This document shows positions 45,011 through 54,176 of a DNA stretch of 56,324 nt, one piece after another. The stretch's first letter is position 1. Each line of letters opens with the position of its first letter. Both the position numbers and the translations under genes were made by a program. The notes beneath the pieces were generated by a model. The model saw nothing but the letters and a program-made list of their open reading frames with translations. It was not told where the DNA came from and made no database searches. Location of the stretch: positions 3,301,658-3,357,981 of the forward strand of contig NZ_LGQW01000015.1 of NCBI RefSeq assembly GCF_003116035.1. The letters are read 5' to 3'. Source of the DNA: Azospirillum sp. TSH64. Its GTDB lineage: Bacteria; Pseudomonadota; Alphaproteobacteria; Azospirillales; Azospirillaceae.

Positions 45011-45820
45011 TCAGGCTCCGCCGCGCTCCTCGCGCTTGGCCTGCTGCCACATGGCTTCCATCTCGTCCAGCGTGGCATCCTGCGGCTTGCGCCCCTGGGC
45101 GGACAGCAGCGCTTCGATCCGGTGGAAGCGGCGTTCAAACTTGGCGTTGGTGCCGCGGAGCGCCGTTTCCGGCTCCACCTTCATCCGGCGGGCGAGGTTG
45201 ACCAGCGCGAACAGCAGGTCGCCCAGCTCGTCCGCCACCCGCTCCTGCGCCGAACCGGCGTCCATCTCGGCTCGCAGTTCCCGCACCTCCTCCTCGATCT
45301 TGTCGAGGATGTCGCGGGCGTCGGTCCAATCGAAACCGACCCGCGCGGCGCGGTTCTGCAGCTTCAACGCCCTGGTCAACGCTGGCAGCCCGGCGATGAC
45401 GCCCTCCAGCGCCGACGGCGCCCGGCCTTCCTCTGCAGCCTTGGCCGCCCGCTCGGCCGCCTTGTGGTCCTCCCAGCGCGAGGTCTGCTGGTCCGACGAC
45501 TTCACCTCCTCCGGCCCGAAGACGTGGGGATGGCGGCGGATCATCTTGTCGGTGATGACGCCGGCGACCTCGTCGAAATCGAACAGCCCCTCTTCGCGCG
45601 CCATCTGGCTGTAATAGACGACCTGGAACAGCAGATCGCCCAGTTCCTCGCGCAGGGCGGCCTTGTCGTCCTTCTCGATGGCGTCGGCGACCTCATAGGC
45701 TTCCTCGATCGTGTGCGGCGCGATGGTGCGATAGGTCTGTTCCAGATCCCACGGGCATCCGCCGTCGGGATTCCGCAGCCGCGCCATCACGTCGAGCAGC
45801 CGGTCGATGTTGCGGGTCAT
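45011..45820 (-). CDS. mazG: Nucleoside triphosphate pyrophosphohydrolase MazG
   Basis: This 269-residue protein hydrolyses nucleoside triphosphates to monophosphates and pyrophosphate, a housecleaning role. It has two MazG repeats, each with EExxE and later ExxD metal sites: EEAYE then EELGD in the first, EEEVRE then ELGD in the second. The conserved start DVMARLRNPDGGCPWDLEQT is present at about residue 8. The ATG at 45820 is chosen because upstream codons are proline/arginine-rich and non-conserved. It ends four bases from the sulfotransferase stop. Confidence 0.94.
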   Translation of the reverse strand: MTRNIDRLLDVMARLRNPDGGCPWDLEQTYRTIAPHTIEEAYEVADAIEKDDKAALREELGDLLFQVVYYSQMAREEGLFDFDEVAGVITDKMIRRHPHVFGPEEVKSSDQQTSRWEDHKAAERAAKAAEEGRAPSALEGVIAGLPALTRALKLQNRAARVGFDWTDARDILDKIEEEVRELRAEMDAGSAQERVADELGDLLFALVNLARRMKVEPETALRGTNAKFERRFHRIEALLSAQGRKPQDATLDEMEAMWQQAKREERGGA

Positions 45821-45929
45821 GTCGTGCCGTCTCCGATTGCCGGAAGGTAAAGGTCCGCGACGATAACCGAGCGGAGCGGGCGGTGGAAGCGGCGAGGGGG
45901 GACGCCATGAGTGTAAGACCGGGCAACCC

Positions 45930-47573
45930 CTAGGCGGAGCCAGCGCCGGCTGCATCGACCGACGCCGGAACCGGACGCCCATGCAGGCCGACCTGCCCGC
46001 GTCCATTGCGCTTGGCGGAATAGAGGGCTTGGTCGGCATAGCGCAGGACCGTATCGAAATCCGTGTCGTCGACCGGCCACAGCGCCATCCCGATGCTGCA
46101 CCCGATGCCGATTTCCGCTTCCTCCATCCTTATCGGCGCCGACAGCGAGGCGATGATGCGGGCCGCGACCTCCTGTGGCGTCAGCCAGTCGGCCTGTGGA
46201 AGCGCCAGACAGACCAGGAACTCGTCGCCACCGAGCCGGATGACCTCGTCGCCGTCACGCACGCAGTTGAGCAGCCGGCGCCCGACCTCCGCCAGCACGG
46301 CATCGCCGACATGATGCCCGTGGCGGTCGTTCACCGGCTTGAAGCCATCCAGGTCGATACAGAGCGCCGCCACCGTCGGGCGCCTGCCGGGCGGCAGGTC
46401 GGCCAGTTCCCGAACCCTGGCTTCGAGGTAGCGGCGATTTCCCAGTGCGGTGAGCTGGTCCTTGTAAGCGAAGCCGTGCAGGGTGGCGCCCATGTCGTGG
46501 ATCGCCTGCGCGGCGTTGCCCATCTCCCGCGTCTGGAATCCGGCTGCGGCACTCTTCGCGACGGAATCGATCCGCCCCGCCGACAGGTCGGTGGCGGAGC
46601 GCTGGAGATCACGCAGCCCGCGCAGGACAAGGATGTCAAGCAGGAACCAGACACCGGCAACGATCGTCGCGACGACGCCGGCCAGGATCGCGATTCCCCA
46701 CATGATCTTGCCGTTCACTTCGTCGAGGACGAGATCGCGTGGCACCCCGACAGCGATCCGCCCGCCGGTGTCCTCCAAAGTCGCGAAGCCGATGATCAGC
46801 GGCTGATTTTCGAAACCGGGACGCTCGATGATGCCGCGGTCGGCCCGGAAGATCGCGCGTGTGACGGGATGGTCGGCCATGGGCTGGCCAATCAGGGCGC
46901 GGGGCCCCGGTTCGCGCGCCAGGATCGTTCCCTCGCCGTCGAACAAGGTCACCGTGGTTCCGGGAGCTTCCGCGGCCTCTCTCGTCAGGTCGCCCAGCCA
47001 TTTCAAATCCAGTCCGGTCAACAAAACCGCCTTGACGGCACCGTCCTTATCGAGAAGGGGCAGGGCGGCGGCCAGAAGAGGCTTGCCGGAGCCTCGCCCA
47101 ATGCGGAAATTGCTGGTGCTAAATGACTTCGTGGCCAGCGCCAGCGTGAAGTAATCCTGATCCGCCACTGTCGTCACCGGGCTGCCGCCAAGTCCCGTCC
47201 GGCAGAGAATCCGGCCGTCGGGGGCGGCTACGGCAAAGCCGGTGCTCCAGGTCTGGAACGACATGGCCCTGCGCAGGGGCGGGCCGCAATCCTCGGACCT
47301 GTCCCCCCGGACCTCGGGGATCAAAGCCAGCGTCTGCAAGGTCTCGCGAACCCGCGCGATGGCATCGGCCTGCTGGGATGCGCCTTGCTCGGCAAGCATC
47401 AGAACACGTTGACGGGCATGCTCGATGTCGGCGTTCCATTGCTGCAGGTAGAGCGACAGAACAAGACCAACCAATGGCAAGAATGCGGTTATGATGAAAA
47501 TTTCGAGTCGGACACGCAGACCCATACCGTCCCAGATATTCATTATGGATTTTCTTATAGACCCAATGAACAT
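45930..47573 (-). CDS. Membrane diguanylate cyclase with periplasmic sensor domain
   Basis: This 547-residue protein should make cyclic di-GMP. It has a membrane segment at about 24-43, a periplasmic Cache-like sensor region (about 44-285, with DQDYF and TGLDLKWL), a second span at about 289-312, a HAMP-like linker and a GGDEF domain. The catalytic motif GGDEF is intact (RLGGDEFLVC), and the inhibitory RxxD site sits exactly five residues before it (RDGD). No EAL domain is present, so it is a synthase under product feedback. The start is uncertain: Met11 and Met17 are alternatives. It is the only cyclic di-GMP gene in the window and may influence the polysaccharide or motility systems. Confidence 0.9.
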   Translation of the reverse strand: MFIGSIRKSIMNIWDGMGLRVRLEIFIITAFLPLVGLVLSLYLQQWNADIEHARQRVLMLAEQGASQQADAIARVRETLQTLALIPEVRGDRSEDCGPPLRRAMSFQTWSTGFAVAAPDGRILCRTGLGGSPVTTVADQDYFTLALATKSFSTSNFRIGRGSGKPLLAAALPLLDKDGAVKAVLLTGLDLKWLGDLTREAAEAPGTTVTLFDGEGTILAREPGPRALIGQPMADHPVTRAIFRADRGIIERPGFENQPLIIGFATLEDTGGRIAVGVPRDLVLDEVNGKIMWGIAILAGVVATIVAGVWFLLDILVLRGLRDLQRSATDLSAGRIDSVAKSAAAGFQTREMGNAAQAIHDMGATLHGFAYKDQLTALGNRRYLEARVRELADLPPGRRPTVAALCIDLDGFKPVNDRHGHHVGDAVLAEVGRRLLNCVRDGDEVIRLGGDEFLVCLALPQADWLTPQEVAARIIASLSAPIRMEEAEIGIGCSIGMALWPVDDTDFDTVLRYADQALYSAKRNGRGQVGLHGRPVPASVDAAGAGSA

Positions 47574-47896
47574 GTCAGTTCCAGAACGGCAGGAGTATCT
47601 CGATGACGCAGGTTCAAAACACCACAGGTAAGCGGTTGAGCAAAGAGACTGGAGCTACAGTTGCGCTGAAGCGTCCGCGTTCCGAAGGGACGCACCGGAA
47701 CCATCCATAGTGCCGGTTGGAGAGACCGTATGCCTTCGGGATTTCAAAAATGCCAGTTCTTCTTGTTAAATGTGCTCATACTTCTCGCAACCCGGCCATG
47801 CTGTCGAGCCCCGGCCGATCATTGGCATCTTTGAGTTGCGATAAAGTGCATCGTTTAGCTCTTCACGATTAAAACACATAATCTGCATTATGGAAA
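47574..47896. other. Gene-poor region between diguanylate cyclase and AraC genes
   Basis: This 323-bp interval is less GC-rich than its flanks. It lies upstream of the diguanylate cyclase (minus) and after the AraC stop (minus), so it should hold the cyclase promoter, which I could not place. On the plus strand it contains one short open frame with a good ribosome site (47603-47710). No terminator-like hairpin with a T-run was seen after the AraC gene. Confidence 0.55.
47603..47710 (+). CDS. Possible 35-residue small protein
   Basis: An ATG with AGGAG seven bases upstream opens a 35-codon frame with a basic, polar product (starts MTQVQNTTGKRLSKETG, ends in His-Arg-Asn-His-Pro) and a TAG stop. 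There is no homology I can recognise and no membrane segment. The ribosome site is the only support, and chance is a real possibility. Confidence 0.25.
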   Translation: MTQVQNTTGKRLSKETGATVALKRPRSEGTHRNHP

Positions 47897-48922
47897 TTAT
47901 ATTGGTGAGCCGGGCGATCTGTTGCGTGCCGCCCCCGGCGGTTGTCCAGTCACCCGTTTGAAGGCGCGGCTGAAAGCGGCCTGCGAGCCGTAGCCCAAGC
48001 GGTATGCAGCGGTCTCTATTGGCATGTTCTCGCGCCCGATCCATTGCGCGGCAAGCCGCATCCGCAGTTCGGTGACATACTGGAGCGGGGTCATGCCGGT
48101 GACCGCCAGAAAGCGTTCGGCGAAGACCGACCGCGAACTGCCCATTTCGGCGGCCAACTGGGCGACGGTCCAATCGCGGCCGGGATCGCGGTGAAGCGCT
48201 GCGATGACTCGCCCCAGCCTGGGATCGCGCAGCGCTTCCACCCAGCCGCGGGCGTCGCCGCAGCCGCATTCGACCCAGCCGCGCACGATGAAGGCCGACA
48301 CGACGTCGGCCAGCCGCGCCAGGATTCCGGCAAAGCCGGCACGTTCGGTCCGCGCCTCCCGTTCCATCGCCTCCAGCATCGGAAGGATTTCCGGATAGCG
48401 GTCGAGCAGGGTGCCGACCAGCATCACCTCCGGCATGAGGCCGATCAGCGGATGCATGGCGCCGAGGTCGAATTCCATGCAGCCGCTGAAGATCACCGTG
48501 TCCTTGCTGCGGCAGGTGTCCGCCGGGCAGGATTTGATGCTGCCGACCGTTTCACACAGCGCCGCTTCGTCGAAGCCGCCCAGATCCAGACCCTGCCCGT
48601 CTGCATCGGAGACCAGATCATGGGCACCGCCCCGCGGCAGCAGGACCGCGTCGCCGGCATGCAGTTCATGCAACGTCCCCATCCTGGCGCGCAGGATGGC
48701 GGTTCCGCAGGCCACGAAATGGAACTGCGCCCTCCCCTCGTCCCGGCCGAAGCTGATGCCGAACGGCGGAGCGAACTGCATCCGGCGGTACCTGACCCCG
48801 TAAAGCCGCATGCCGAGCAACAGCTCGCTGACAGCATCGCGCAGCGGAGGTGCCGAGGATTGTCTGGGGACGGGTAGGGACATGCCCAGACTTTCGATCA
48901 AAAACTCCGGACGGTATGGCAT
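47897..48922 (-). CDS. AraC-family transcriptional regulator with cupin-like sensor
   Basis: This regulator of up to 341 residues has an N-terminal AraC_binding/cupin region (AVLLPRGGAHDLVSD near residue 92) and a C-terminal double helix-turn-helix (about 240-335: WTVAQLAAEMGSSRSVFAERF and IETAAYRLGYGSQAAFSRAFKR separated by the linker helix). It diverges from an MFS exporter by 68 bases and probably controls it. Met14 (48883) is an equally plausible start. This AraC plus exporter pairing is common in proteobacteria; the inducer is unknown. Confidence 0.88.
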   Translation of the reverse strand: MPYRPEFLIESLGMSLPVPRQSSAPPLRDAVSELLLGMRLYGVRYRRMQFAPPFGISFGRDEGRAQFHFVACGTAILRARMGTLHELHAGDAVLLPRGGAHDLVSDADGQGLDLGGFDEAALCETVGSIKSCPADTCRSKDTVIFSGCMEFDLGAMHPLIGLMPEVMLVGTLLDRYPEILPMLEAMEREARTERAGFAGILARLADVVSAFIVRGWVECGCGDARGWVEALRDPRLGRVIAALHRDPGRDWTVAQLAAEMGSSRSVFAERFLAVTGMTPLQYVTELRMRLAAQWIGRENMPIETAAYRLGYGSQAAFSRAFKRVTGQPPGAARNRSPGSPI

Positions 48923-48990
48923 GGATCGTCCGGCGCTTCAAGCCTACCCTGCAACGCAGCAAAAACACCTTCAAACGAGGGGAAAGAGAC

Positions 48991-50160
48991 ATGAGTGATG
49001 TGACGAAGCCGGCCTGGGGCGCGGTTTTCGCGATGTCCATGGGCGTGTTCGCGCTGGTCGGAGCGGAGTTCCTGCCCGCCAGCCTGCTGACGCCGATGGC
49101 GGCCGATCTCGGCGTTTCGGAAGGGCTGGCGGGACAGGCGGTTACGGCCACCGCGGCCGTTGCGCTGGTGACCAGCCTGTTGATCGCCACGGCGACCCGC
49201 AGGGTCGACCGGCGGATCGTGCTGATGGCATTTTCCATGCTGCTGATCGCCTCCAATCTCGCAGTCGCCTTCGCGCCTAATCTGCCGGTTCTCCTGGTCG
49301 GGCGCGTGCTGCTGGGCATAGCGATCGGCGGATTCTGGACCATGGCCGCGGCGACCGCGATGCGGCTCGTTCCACCCGACCTGGTGCCCCGCGCCCTGTC
49401 GATCATCTTCAGCGGCGTGTCGGCGGCAACGGTGTTCGCGGCTCCGCTCGGCAGCTATGTCGGCGGGTTGATCGGCTGGCGGCCCGTCTTCCTGCTCGGC
49501 GCCGTCCTCGGGCTCCTTGCCCTTGCGGCACAGGCGGCGACGCTGCCGCGCATGGCGCCGACCGGACATGCGCGGCTGCGTACCCTGCTCGACGTGCTGA
49601 CGCGGCCGGGCGTCGGCATCGGCATGCTGGCCGTGGTGCTGGTCTTCACCGGGCATTTCGCCTTCTTCACCTACATCAGGCCGTTCTTGGAAACGGTGAC
49701 CAGCGTCGGGCTCGACGGCGTTTCCGGCATTCTCCTGGGCTTAGGACTCGCCAACTTTGTCGGAACCGCGCTGGGCGGCATGCTTCTGGAGCGCAACATG
49801 CGCCTGACGCTGGTCGCCATGCCGTTGCTGATGGCGCTGCTCGGACTGGGGCTGGCAAGTGCAGGCGGTTCGCCGGCCATCGACACGGTTCTGGTGACGC
49901 TGTGGGGTCTCGCCTTCGGGGCGGTTCCGGTGGCGTGGTCGACATGGATCACCCGTGCCGTGCCCGACGAGGCGGAGAGCGCCGGCGGCCTGATCGTCGC
50001 CGCTGTGCAACTCGCCATCGCCACGGGAGCCGCAGCCGGGGGAGCCATCTTCGGTGTCAGCGGCGTGACCGGGGTCTTCACCATGGCCGGAGCGGTGCTG
50101 CTGATCGCCGTCCTGACCATCCTGCTCGGCGTCCGCACCCGGACGGTCGAGACCGCCTGA
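48991..50160 (+). CDS. MFS drug/sugar/nucleoside exporter
   Basis: This 389-residue protein has twelve hydrophobic segments and the MFS-1 (DHA1) features RVLLGIAIGGFWT near residue 103 and a basic loop RRVDRR between segments 2 and 3. Its layout resembles SotB/NepI-type efflux pumps for sugars or purine nucleosides rather than importers. AGGGGAAAGAG precedes the ATG at 48991; earlier in-frame codons run antisense to the AraC gene. A strong hairpin terminator follows the stop. Confidence 0.88.
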   Translation: MSDVTKPAWGAVFAMSMGVFALVGAEFLPASLLTPMAADLGVSEGLAGQAVTATAAVALVTSLLIATATRRVDRRIVLMAFSMLLIASNLAVAFAPNLPVLLVGRVLLGIAIGGFWTMAAATAMRLVPPDLVPRALSIIFSGVSAATVFAAPLGSYVGGLIGWRPVFLLGAVLGLLALAAQAATLPRMAPTGHARLRTLLDVLTRPGVGIGMLAVVLVFTGHFAFFTYIRPFLETVTSVGLDGVSGILLGLGLANFVGTALGGMLLERNMRLTLVAMPLLMALLGLGLASAGGSPAIDTVLVTLWGLAFGAVPVAWSTWITRAVPDEAESAGGLIVAAVQLAIATGAAAGGAIFGVSGVTGVFTMAGAVLLIAVLTILLGVRTRTVETA

Positions 50161-50204
50161 ACATCGCGTCCCCAACCGATAAGCCCGGAAGGGAACTGTC
50201 TCCC

Positions 50205-50249
50205 GGCCCGCCGGTCGCCTACATGGCGACGGCGGGCCAGCGTGTTTTT
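50205..50249 (+). terminator. Intrinsic terminator of the MFS exporter gene
   Basis: Bases 50205-50219 pair with 50225-50238 as a 14-bp stem with one bulged G (50214) and a TACAT loop. TTTTT follows at 50245-50249 after six bases. It isolates the exporter from the MarR gene. Confidence 0.65.
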
Positions 50250-50318
50250 GCACTGCGGCAATCCAGCCATGCGGCGAACGGGGCCTCAGGACCGCATCGG
50301 CCTCTTGCCGGATTTAGA

Positions 50319-50345
50319 TAGCAAACCTATTAAATAGGGATGCTA
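50319..50345. promoter_or_regulatory. MarR-type palindromic operator over the marR start codon
   Basis: A 27-bp palindrome (11 of 13 pairs match) is centred on a perfect core, CCTATT-A-AATAGG at 50326-50338. It extends through the ATG of the MarR gene. Its size and symmetry fit a MarR dimer, so autorepression of this gene and the efflux genes behind it is likely. Confidence 0.65.
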
Positions 50346-50792
50346 CAAGATAAGGCTCTGCGCCTTCCCCCGAATTTTGGCCTGCACCTGTTCCGCGCCT
50401 CCCATCTGTGGCGGCGGGCGGCGAACAAGGTGCTGGCGGACAGCGGCTTTTCCGCATCGGCCATCACGCCGCTGATGCTGCTGGCCGAACTTGGCGACGG
50501 CTTGCGCCAGCGCGAGCTGGCGGAGGAGATGGGCGTCGAGGGCCCCTCCCTCGTGCGGGTTCTCGACGGGCTGGAAGGTGCTGGATTGCTGGAGCGGCGC
50601 GAGGATCCCTGCGACCGCCGTGCGAAGACCCTGCACATGACCGATGCCGGCCGGCACCTGCTGGTGCAGGTGAACGAGGCGCTGAACGATGTCCGACAGC
50701 GCCTGATGGCAGACGCGGCGGAGACCGACGTCGAGGCCTGCTACCGCGTGCTGTCCATCATCGAAACCAACGCCAAGCGTGAACAGACCTGA
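50340..50792 (+). CDS. MarR-family regulator of the FUSC efflux operon
   Basis: This 150-residue protein has a MarR winged helix-turn-helix (LRQRELAEEMGVEGPSLVRVLDGLEGAGLLERREDPCDRRAKTLHM split at about residues 55-100), with the D/R-rich wing typical of the family. It precedes an HlyD-FUSC-DUF1656 set by 92 bases and probably represses it until an aromatic acid or similar compound binds. The ATG at 50340 sits inside the palindromic operator with AGGG directly before it, so the mRNA may be leaderless or poorly translated. No alternative start codon exists before residue 46. Confidence 0.88.
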   Translation: MLQDKALRLPPNFGLHLFRASHLWRRAANKVLADSGFSASAITPLMLLAELGDGLRQRELAEEMGVEGPSLVRVLDGLEGAGLLERREDPCDRRAKTLHMTDAGRHLLVQVNEALNDVRQRLMADAAETDVEACYRVLSIIETNAKREQT

Positions 50793-50884
50793 TCGTGCCG
50801 TGTTCTCCGGGGATGCGCGCCATGGCCGGTTCCGGCCGCGGCGACCTCCGGTCGCATCGGTGCGGTGATTGAGGAACCAAGACC

Positions 50885-51802
50885 GTGACACTCTTTCCTT
50901 CCTTCCGGACGGTGGTCCGGATCGCCGTGACCCTGTTGGTGACCGTGGCGGCTGCCGGCGGCGGACTGTGGCTGTGGGATTACTACATGAACGAGCCCTG
51001 GACCCGTGACGGCCGCGTGCGTGCCGACATCGTCCAGGTGTCCTCCGACGTCGCCGGTCTGGTGACCGACGTCCGCGTGACCGACAACCAGTTGGTCCAC
51101 AAGGGCGACCTGCTGTTCGTCGTGGATCCCGGCCGCTACAAGCTGGCGGTGGAACAGGCCCAGGCCAACCTCGACAGCGCCAAGGCGGAACTGGCCTATC
51201 GCACCGCAGAGGCGCGCCGGTACGAGCAGCTGGGCACCAACGTCGTCTCGACCGCCCAGAAGCAGGAGGTGGCGTCCGCCATGTCCAAGGCCGCCGCCGC
51301 CGCCAAGCAGACCGAGGCGGCGCTGGACCTCGCCCGCTTCAACCTGGACCGGACGGAGGTCAAGGCGACGGTCGACGGCTATGTCACCAACCTCCAGATG
51401 AAGACCGGCAACTATGTCGCCGCCGGTCAGGCGGTGGTGGCGCTGATCGACAGCCATTCCTTCTATGTCATGGGCTATTTCGAGGAAACCAAGCTGCCGC
51501 GCATCCATGTCGGCGCCCCCGTCTCGGTCCGCATCATGGGAGCCGGCGCCGATCTGCGCGGCCGGGTCGACAGCATCACCCGCGCCATCGTCGACCGCGA
51601 CCGGGCGGAGGGCACCGGGCTGGTCGCCAACGTCAACCCGACCTTCAACTGGGTCCGGCTGGCCCAGCGCATCCCCGTGCGCATCGCGCTGGACGAGGTG
51701 CCGGACGGCCTGCAGCTGGTCGCCGGCCGCACCGCGACCGTGTCGGTGGTCGGATCTCCCGACAGCGCGCCGAAGGTTGCCCAGCTGCCGGCCGGGCAGT
51801 GA
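50885..51802 (+). CDS. HlyD/AaeA-type membrane fusion protein of the efflux system
   Basis: This 305-residue periplasmic adaptor has one N-terminal membrane anchor (about 9-32), a lipoyl-like beta region beginning RADIVQVSSDVAGLV, a helical hairpin (about 85-150) and a second beta half containing GYVTNLQMKTGNYV. This is the HlyD/EmrA/AaeA family that links an inner-membrane pump to an outer-membrane channel. Start is a GTG at 50885 with GAGGAA nine bases upstream. It is followed ten bases later by the FUSC permease. Confidence 0.9.
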   Translation: MTLFPSFRTVVRIAVTLLVTVAAAGGGLWLWDYYMNEPWTRDGRVRADIVQVSSDVAGLVTDVRVTDNQLVHKGDLLFVVDPGRYKLAVEQAQANLDSAKAELAYRTAEARRYEQLGTNVVSTAQKQEVASAMSKAAAAAKQTEAALDLARFNLDRTEVKATVDGYVTNLQMKTGNYVAAGQAVVALIDSHSFYVMGYFEETKLPRIHVGAPVSVRIMGAGADLRGRVDSITRAIVDRDRAEGTGLVANVNPTFNWVRLAQRIPVRIALDEVPDGLQLVAGRTATVSVVGSPDSAPKVAQLPAGQ

Positions 51803-51812
51803 GCGCACGGCC

Positions 51813-53912
51813 ATGCCAAAGGCATCTTCCTGGGCCCCATCCCTGAACGAGCTGGTCTTCTCGCTGAAGTCCTTCGCCGCCTCCATGCTGGCGCTCTACA
51901 TCGCCTTCGGCATGGGCCTGCCGCGGCCCTTCTGGGCGATGCTGACCGCCTATGTGGTGTCGAGCCCGCTGTCGGGAACCGTGCGATCGAAGGCGGTGTA
52001 CCGCGTCGCCGGCACGGTCGTCGGCTGCATCGCCGCCATCGTCCTGACGGTCGAGCTGGTCAATGCGCCGGAATTGCTGTCGCTGGCGGTCGGGCTGTGG
52101 GTCGGCGGCTGCCTGTTCATCTCGCTGCTGGACCGCACGCCGCGTAGCTATGCCTTCATGCTGGCCGGCTACACCGCCGGCCTGATCGTCTTTCCCGGCG
52201 TCGCCAATCCGGAGGCGATCTTCGACACCGGGCTGGCCCGGGTCGAAGAGATCATCCTCGGCATCGTCTGCGCCACCGTCATCCACAGCGTCATCCTGCC
52301 GCGCGGCATGGGGCCGGTCCTTCTCGGCAAGCTCGATGCCTCGCTGCGCGATGCGGAGCGCTGGACGCTCGACGCGCTGGAGCAGGTCGCCACCGACGCG
52401 CGGCTGCGCGACCGCCACAAGATGGCCACCGACCTGACCGAATTGCGGGTGATGACCACCCACCTGCCCTACGACACCTCCGACCTGCGCTGGATGACCC
52501 GGCCGATGCGGGCCCTGCAGGACCGCATGGTCTATCTGCTGCCGGTGCTGACCGCCGTGCATGACCGGCTGGGGGCGCTGCGCCGCCCGGATGGCGCGAT
52601 GCCGCCGGACCTGGCGCCGGTGGTGGCCGCGGTCCGCGATTGGATTGCCGCCGGTGCCGCCGCCGATCCTGCGGACGCCGCCCGGCTGATCGACCGGATC
52701 GACCGGCTGGAAGCGGCGGAGTCCCCGCAGTCGGCGGACGGCTGGGAGGCCGCGACGCGCTTCAGCTTCATCCGCCGCCTGCGGTCCCTTGTGGAAATCC
52801 ATCGCGATTGCCGGGATTTGCGGGCGCACCTGGCAACCGGCGACAAGGCCCTGCCCGACCATCTCGACCCGCTGGCCCGCAAGCGCTCGCGCGGCGTCTT
52901 CCATCTGGATCACGGGATGGCGGCATGGTCGGGGGCGGCGGCCCTGCTGGGCATCACCAGCGTCTGCGCCTTCTGGATCCTGACCGGCTGGTCGTCCGGA
53001 TCGGCGGCGGCGATGATGGTGGCGGTCTTCACCTGCTTCTTCGCATCCTTCGACGATCCGGTGCCGGGCATCCGCCTGTTCCTGGTCTATACGATGGCCT
53101 CGCTGCCGTTGTCCGCCTTCTATCTGCTGGTGGTCCTGCCGTCCTTCGACAGCTTCCCGATGCTGGTGCTCTGTCTGGCACCAACCCTGGTGACGCTTGG
53201 CATCTTCGTTGCCCGCCCGGCGACGATGGGCAAGGCGATGGCGCTGATCTTTGGCGTCGGCGGCTCGCTCAGCCTGCTCGATACCGGCAACGGCGATTTC
53301 GCCTCCTTCCTGAACAGCAGCATCGGACAGATCGTCGGCATCGTCGGCGCCATGCTGGTCACCCGCATGTGCCGGTCGGTCGGTGCGGCATGGAGCGCGC
53401 GGCGCCTGCTGCACATCGGCTGGCGTGAGATCGCCGACATGGCCCGGACACGCAAGGTGCCGGCGAATGACGGCTTCGAAAGCCGCATGCTGGACCGCGT
53501 CGGCCTCTTGTCCGCCCGGCTGGCGCAGGCCGGCGGGTCGGTGGATGTCGACGCCATCGACGCGGTGCGCGACCTGCGGGTCGGGTTGAACATCGTCGAG
53601 CTTCAGCGGGCGCGCCCGGTGCTGGGCCGTGCAGGCGGAGAGACGTTGGACAGGTTGCTGGGCGGCGTCGCCGTCCATTTCCGCGCCCTGTCGGCCAAGC
53701 GGCCCGACCCGGCGCCGGCCGAGCTGCTGGGCAGCATGGACGAGCTTCTGTCCGCCATCGGCGCCGCCCCGCCCTGCCCCGAGCGCGACCGCGCCGTCGT
53801 GGCGCTGGCCTCGCTGCGGCGCAGCCTGTTCCCCGGCGCGGCATTGCTGCCGCCGCCTCTGGCCAACGAGGAGGTCCCTCCGACGATGCATCAGGAAAGG
53901 GCACGCGCATGA
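51813..53912 (+). CDS. FUSC-family (aromatic acid exporter-type) inner-membrane permease
   Basis: This 699-residue permease has two blocks of hydrophobic segments (about 20-170 and 375-525) separated by a long cytoplasmic helical region, the architecture of FUSC/AaeB/fusaric acid resistance proteins. Conserved TPRSYAFMLAGYTAGLI lies near residue 110. It would export aromatic carboxylic acids or related toxic compounds with the HlyD partner. The ATG at 51813 has a weak ribosome site but is the first sensible start after the HlyD stop; codons upstream are antisense noise. Its stop overlaps the DUF1656 start (ATGA). Confidence 0.9.
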   Translation: MPKASSWAPSLNELVFSLKSFAASMLALYIAFGMGLPRPFWAMLTAYVVSSPLSGTVRSKAVYRVAGTVVGCIAAIVLTVELVNAPELLSLAVGLWVGGCLFISLLDRTPRSYAFMLAGYTAGLIVFPGVANPEAIFDTGLARVEEIILGIVCATVIHSVILPRGMGPVLLGKLDASLRDAERWTLDALEQVATDARLRDRHKMATDLTELRVMTTHLPYDTSDLRWMTRPMRALQDRMVYLLPVLTAVHDRLGALRRPDGAMPPDLAPVVAAVRDWIAAGAAADPADAARLIDRIDRLEAAESPQSADGWEAATRFSFIRRLRSLVEIHRDCRDLRAHLATGDKALPDHLDPLARKRSRGVFHLDHGMAAWSGAAALLGITSVCAFWILTGWSSGSAAAMMVAVFTCFFASFDDPVPGIRLFLVYTMASLPLSAFYLLVVLPSFDSFPMLVLCLAPTLVTLGIFVARPATMGKAMALIFGVGGSLSLLDTGNGDFASFLNSSIGQIVGIVGAMLVTRMCRSVGAAWSARRLLHIGWREIADMARTRKVPANDGFESRMLDRVGLLSARLAQAGGSVDVDAIDAVRDLRVGLNIVELQRARPVLGRAGGETLDRLLGGVAVHFRALSAKRPDPAPAELLGSMDELLSAIGAAPPCPERDRAVVALASLRRSLFPGAALLPPPLANEEVPPTMHQERARA

Positions 53913-54118
53913 TCGGCGAAATCGATGTCTACGGCCTGTTCCTGCCGCCGCTGCTGATCATGGCCGTGGTCGCCTGGGCGGTGTCGGCGCTGCTGCGGCG
54001 GGGATTGCGCGCCATCGGCGCCTATGGCTGGGTGTGGCATGCGCCGCTGTTCGACTCCGCGCTCTATGTGCTGGTGCTGAGCGGGCTCGCCGGCCTGTGG
54101 TCGGTCTGGTCGGCCTGA
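53909..54118 (+). CDS. DUF1656-family small membrane protein of the efflux system
   Basis: This 69-residue protein has two hydrophobic segments (about 10-30 and 50-67) and begins GEIDVYGLFLPPLL, typical of DUF1656/AaeX-like partners of FUSC pumps. Function is unknown, but it is nearly always found beside HlyD and FUSC genes. It overlaps FUSC by four bases and ends the operon; a more common order puts it first, before HlyD. Confidence 0.86.
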   Translation: MIGEIDVYGLFLPPLLIMAVVAWAVSALLRRGLRAIGAYGWVWHAPLFDSALYVLVLSGLAGLWSVWSA

Positions 54119-54176
54119 CCGGTTCCGGCTGAAATCATCCACACTGCAAGCCATCCGGCGTGCTAGTCTGCCCGGC

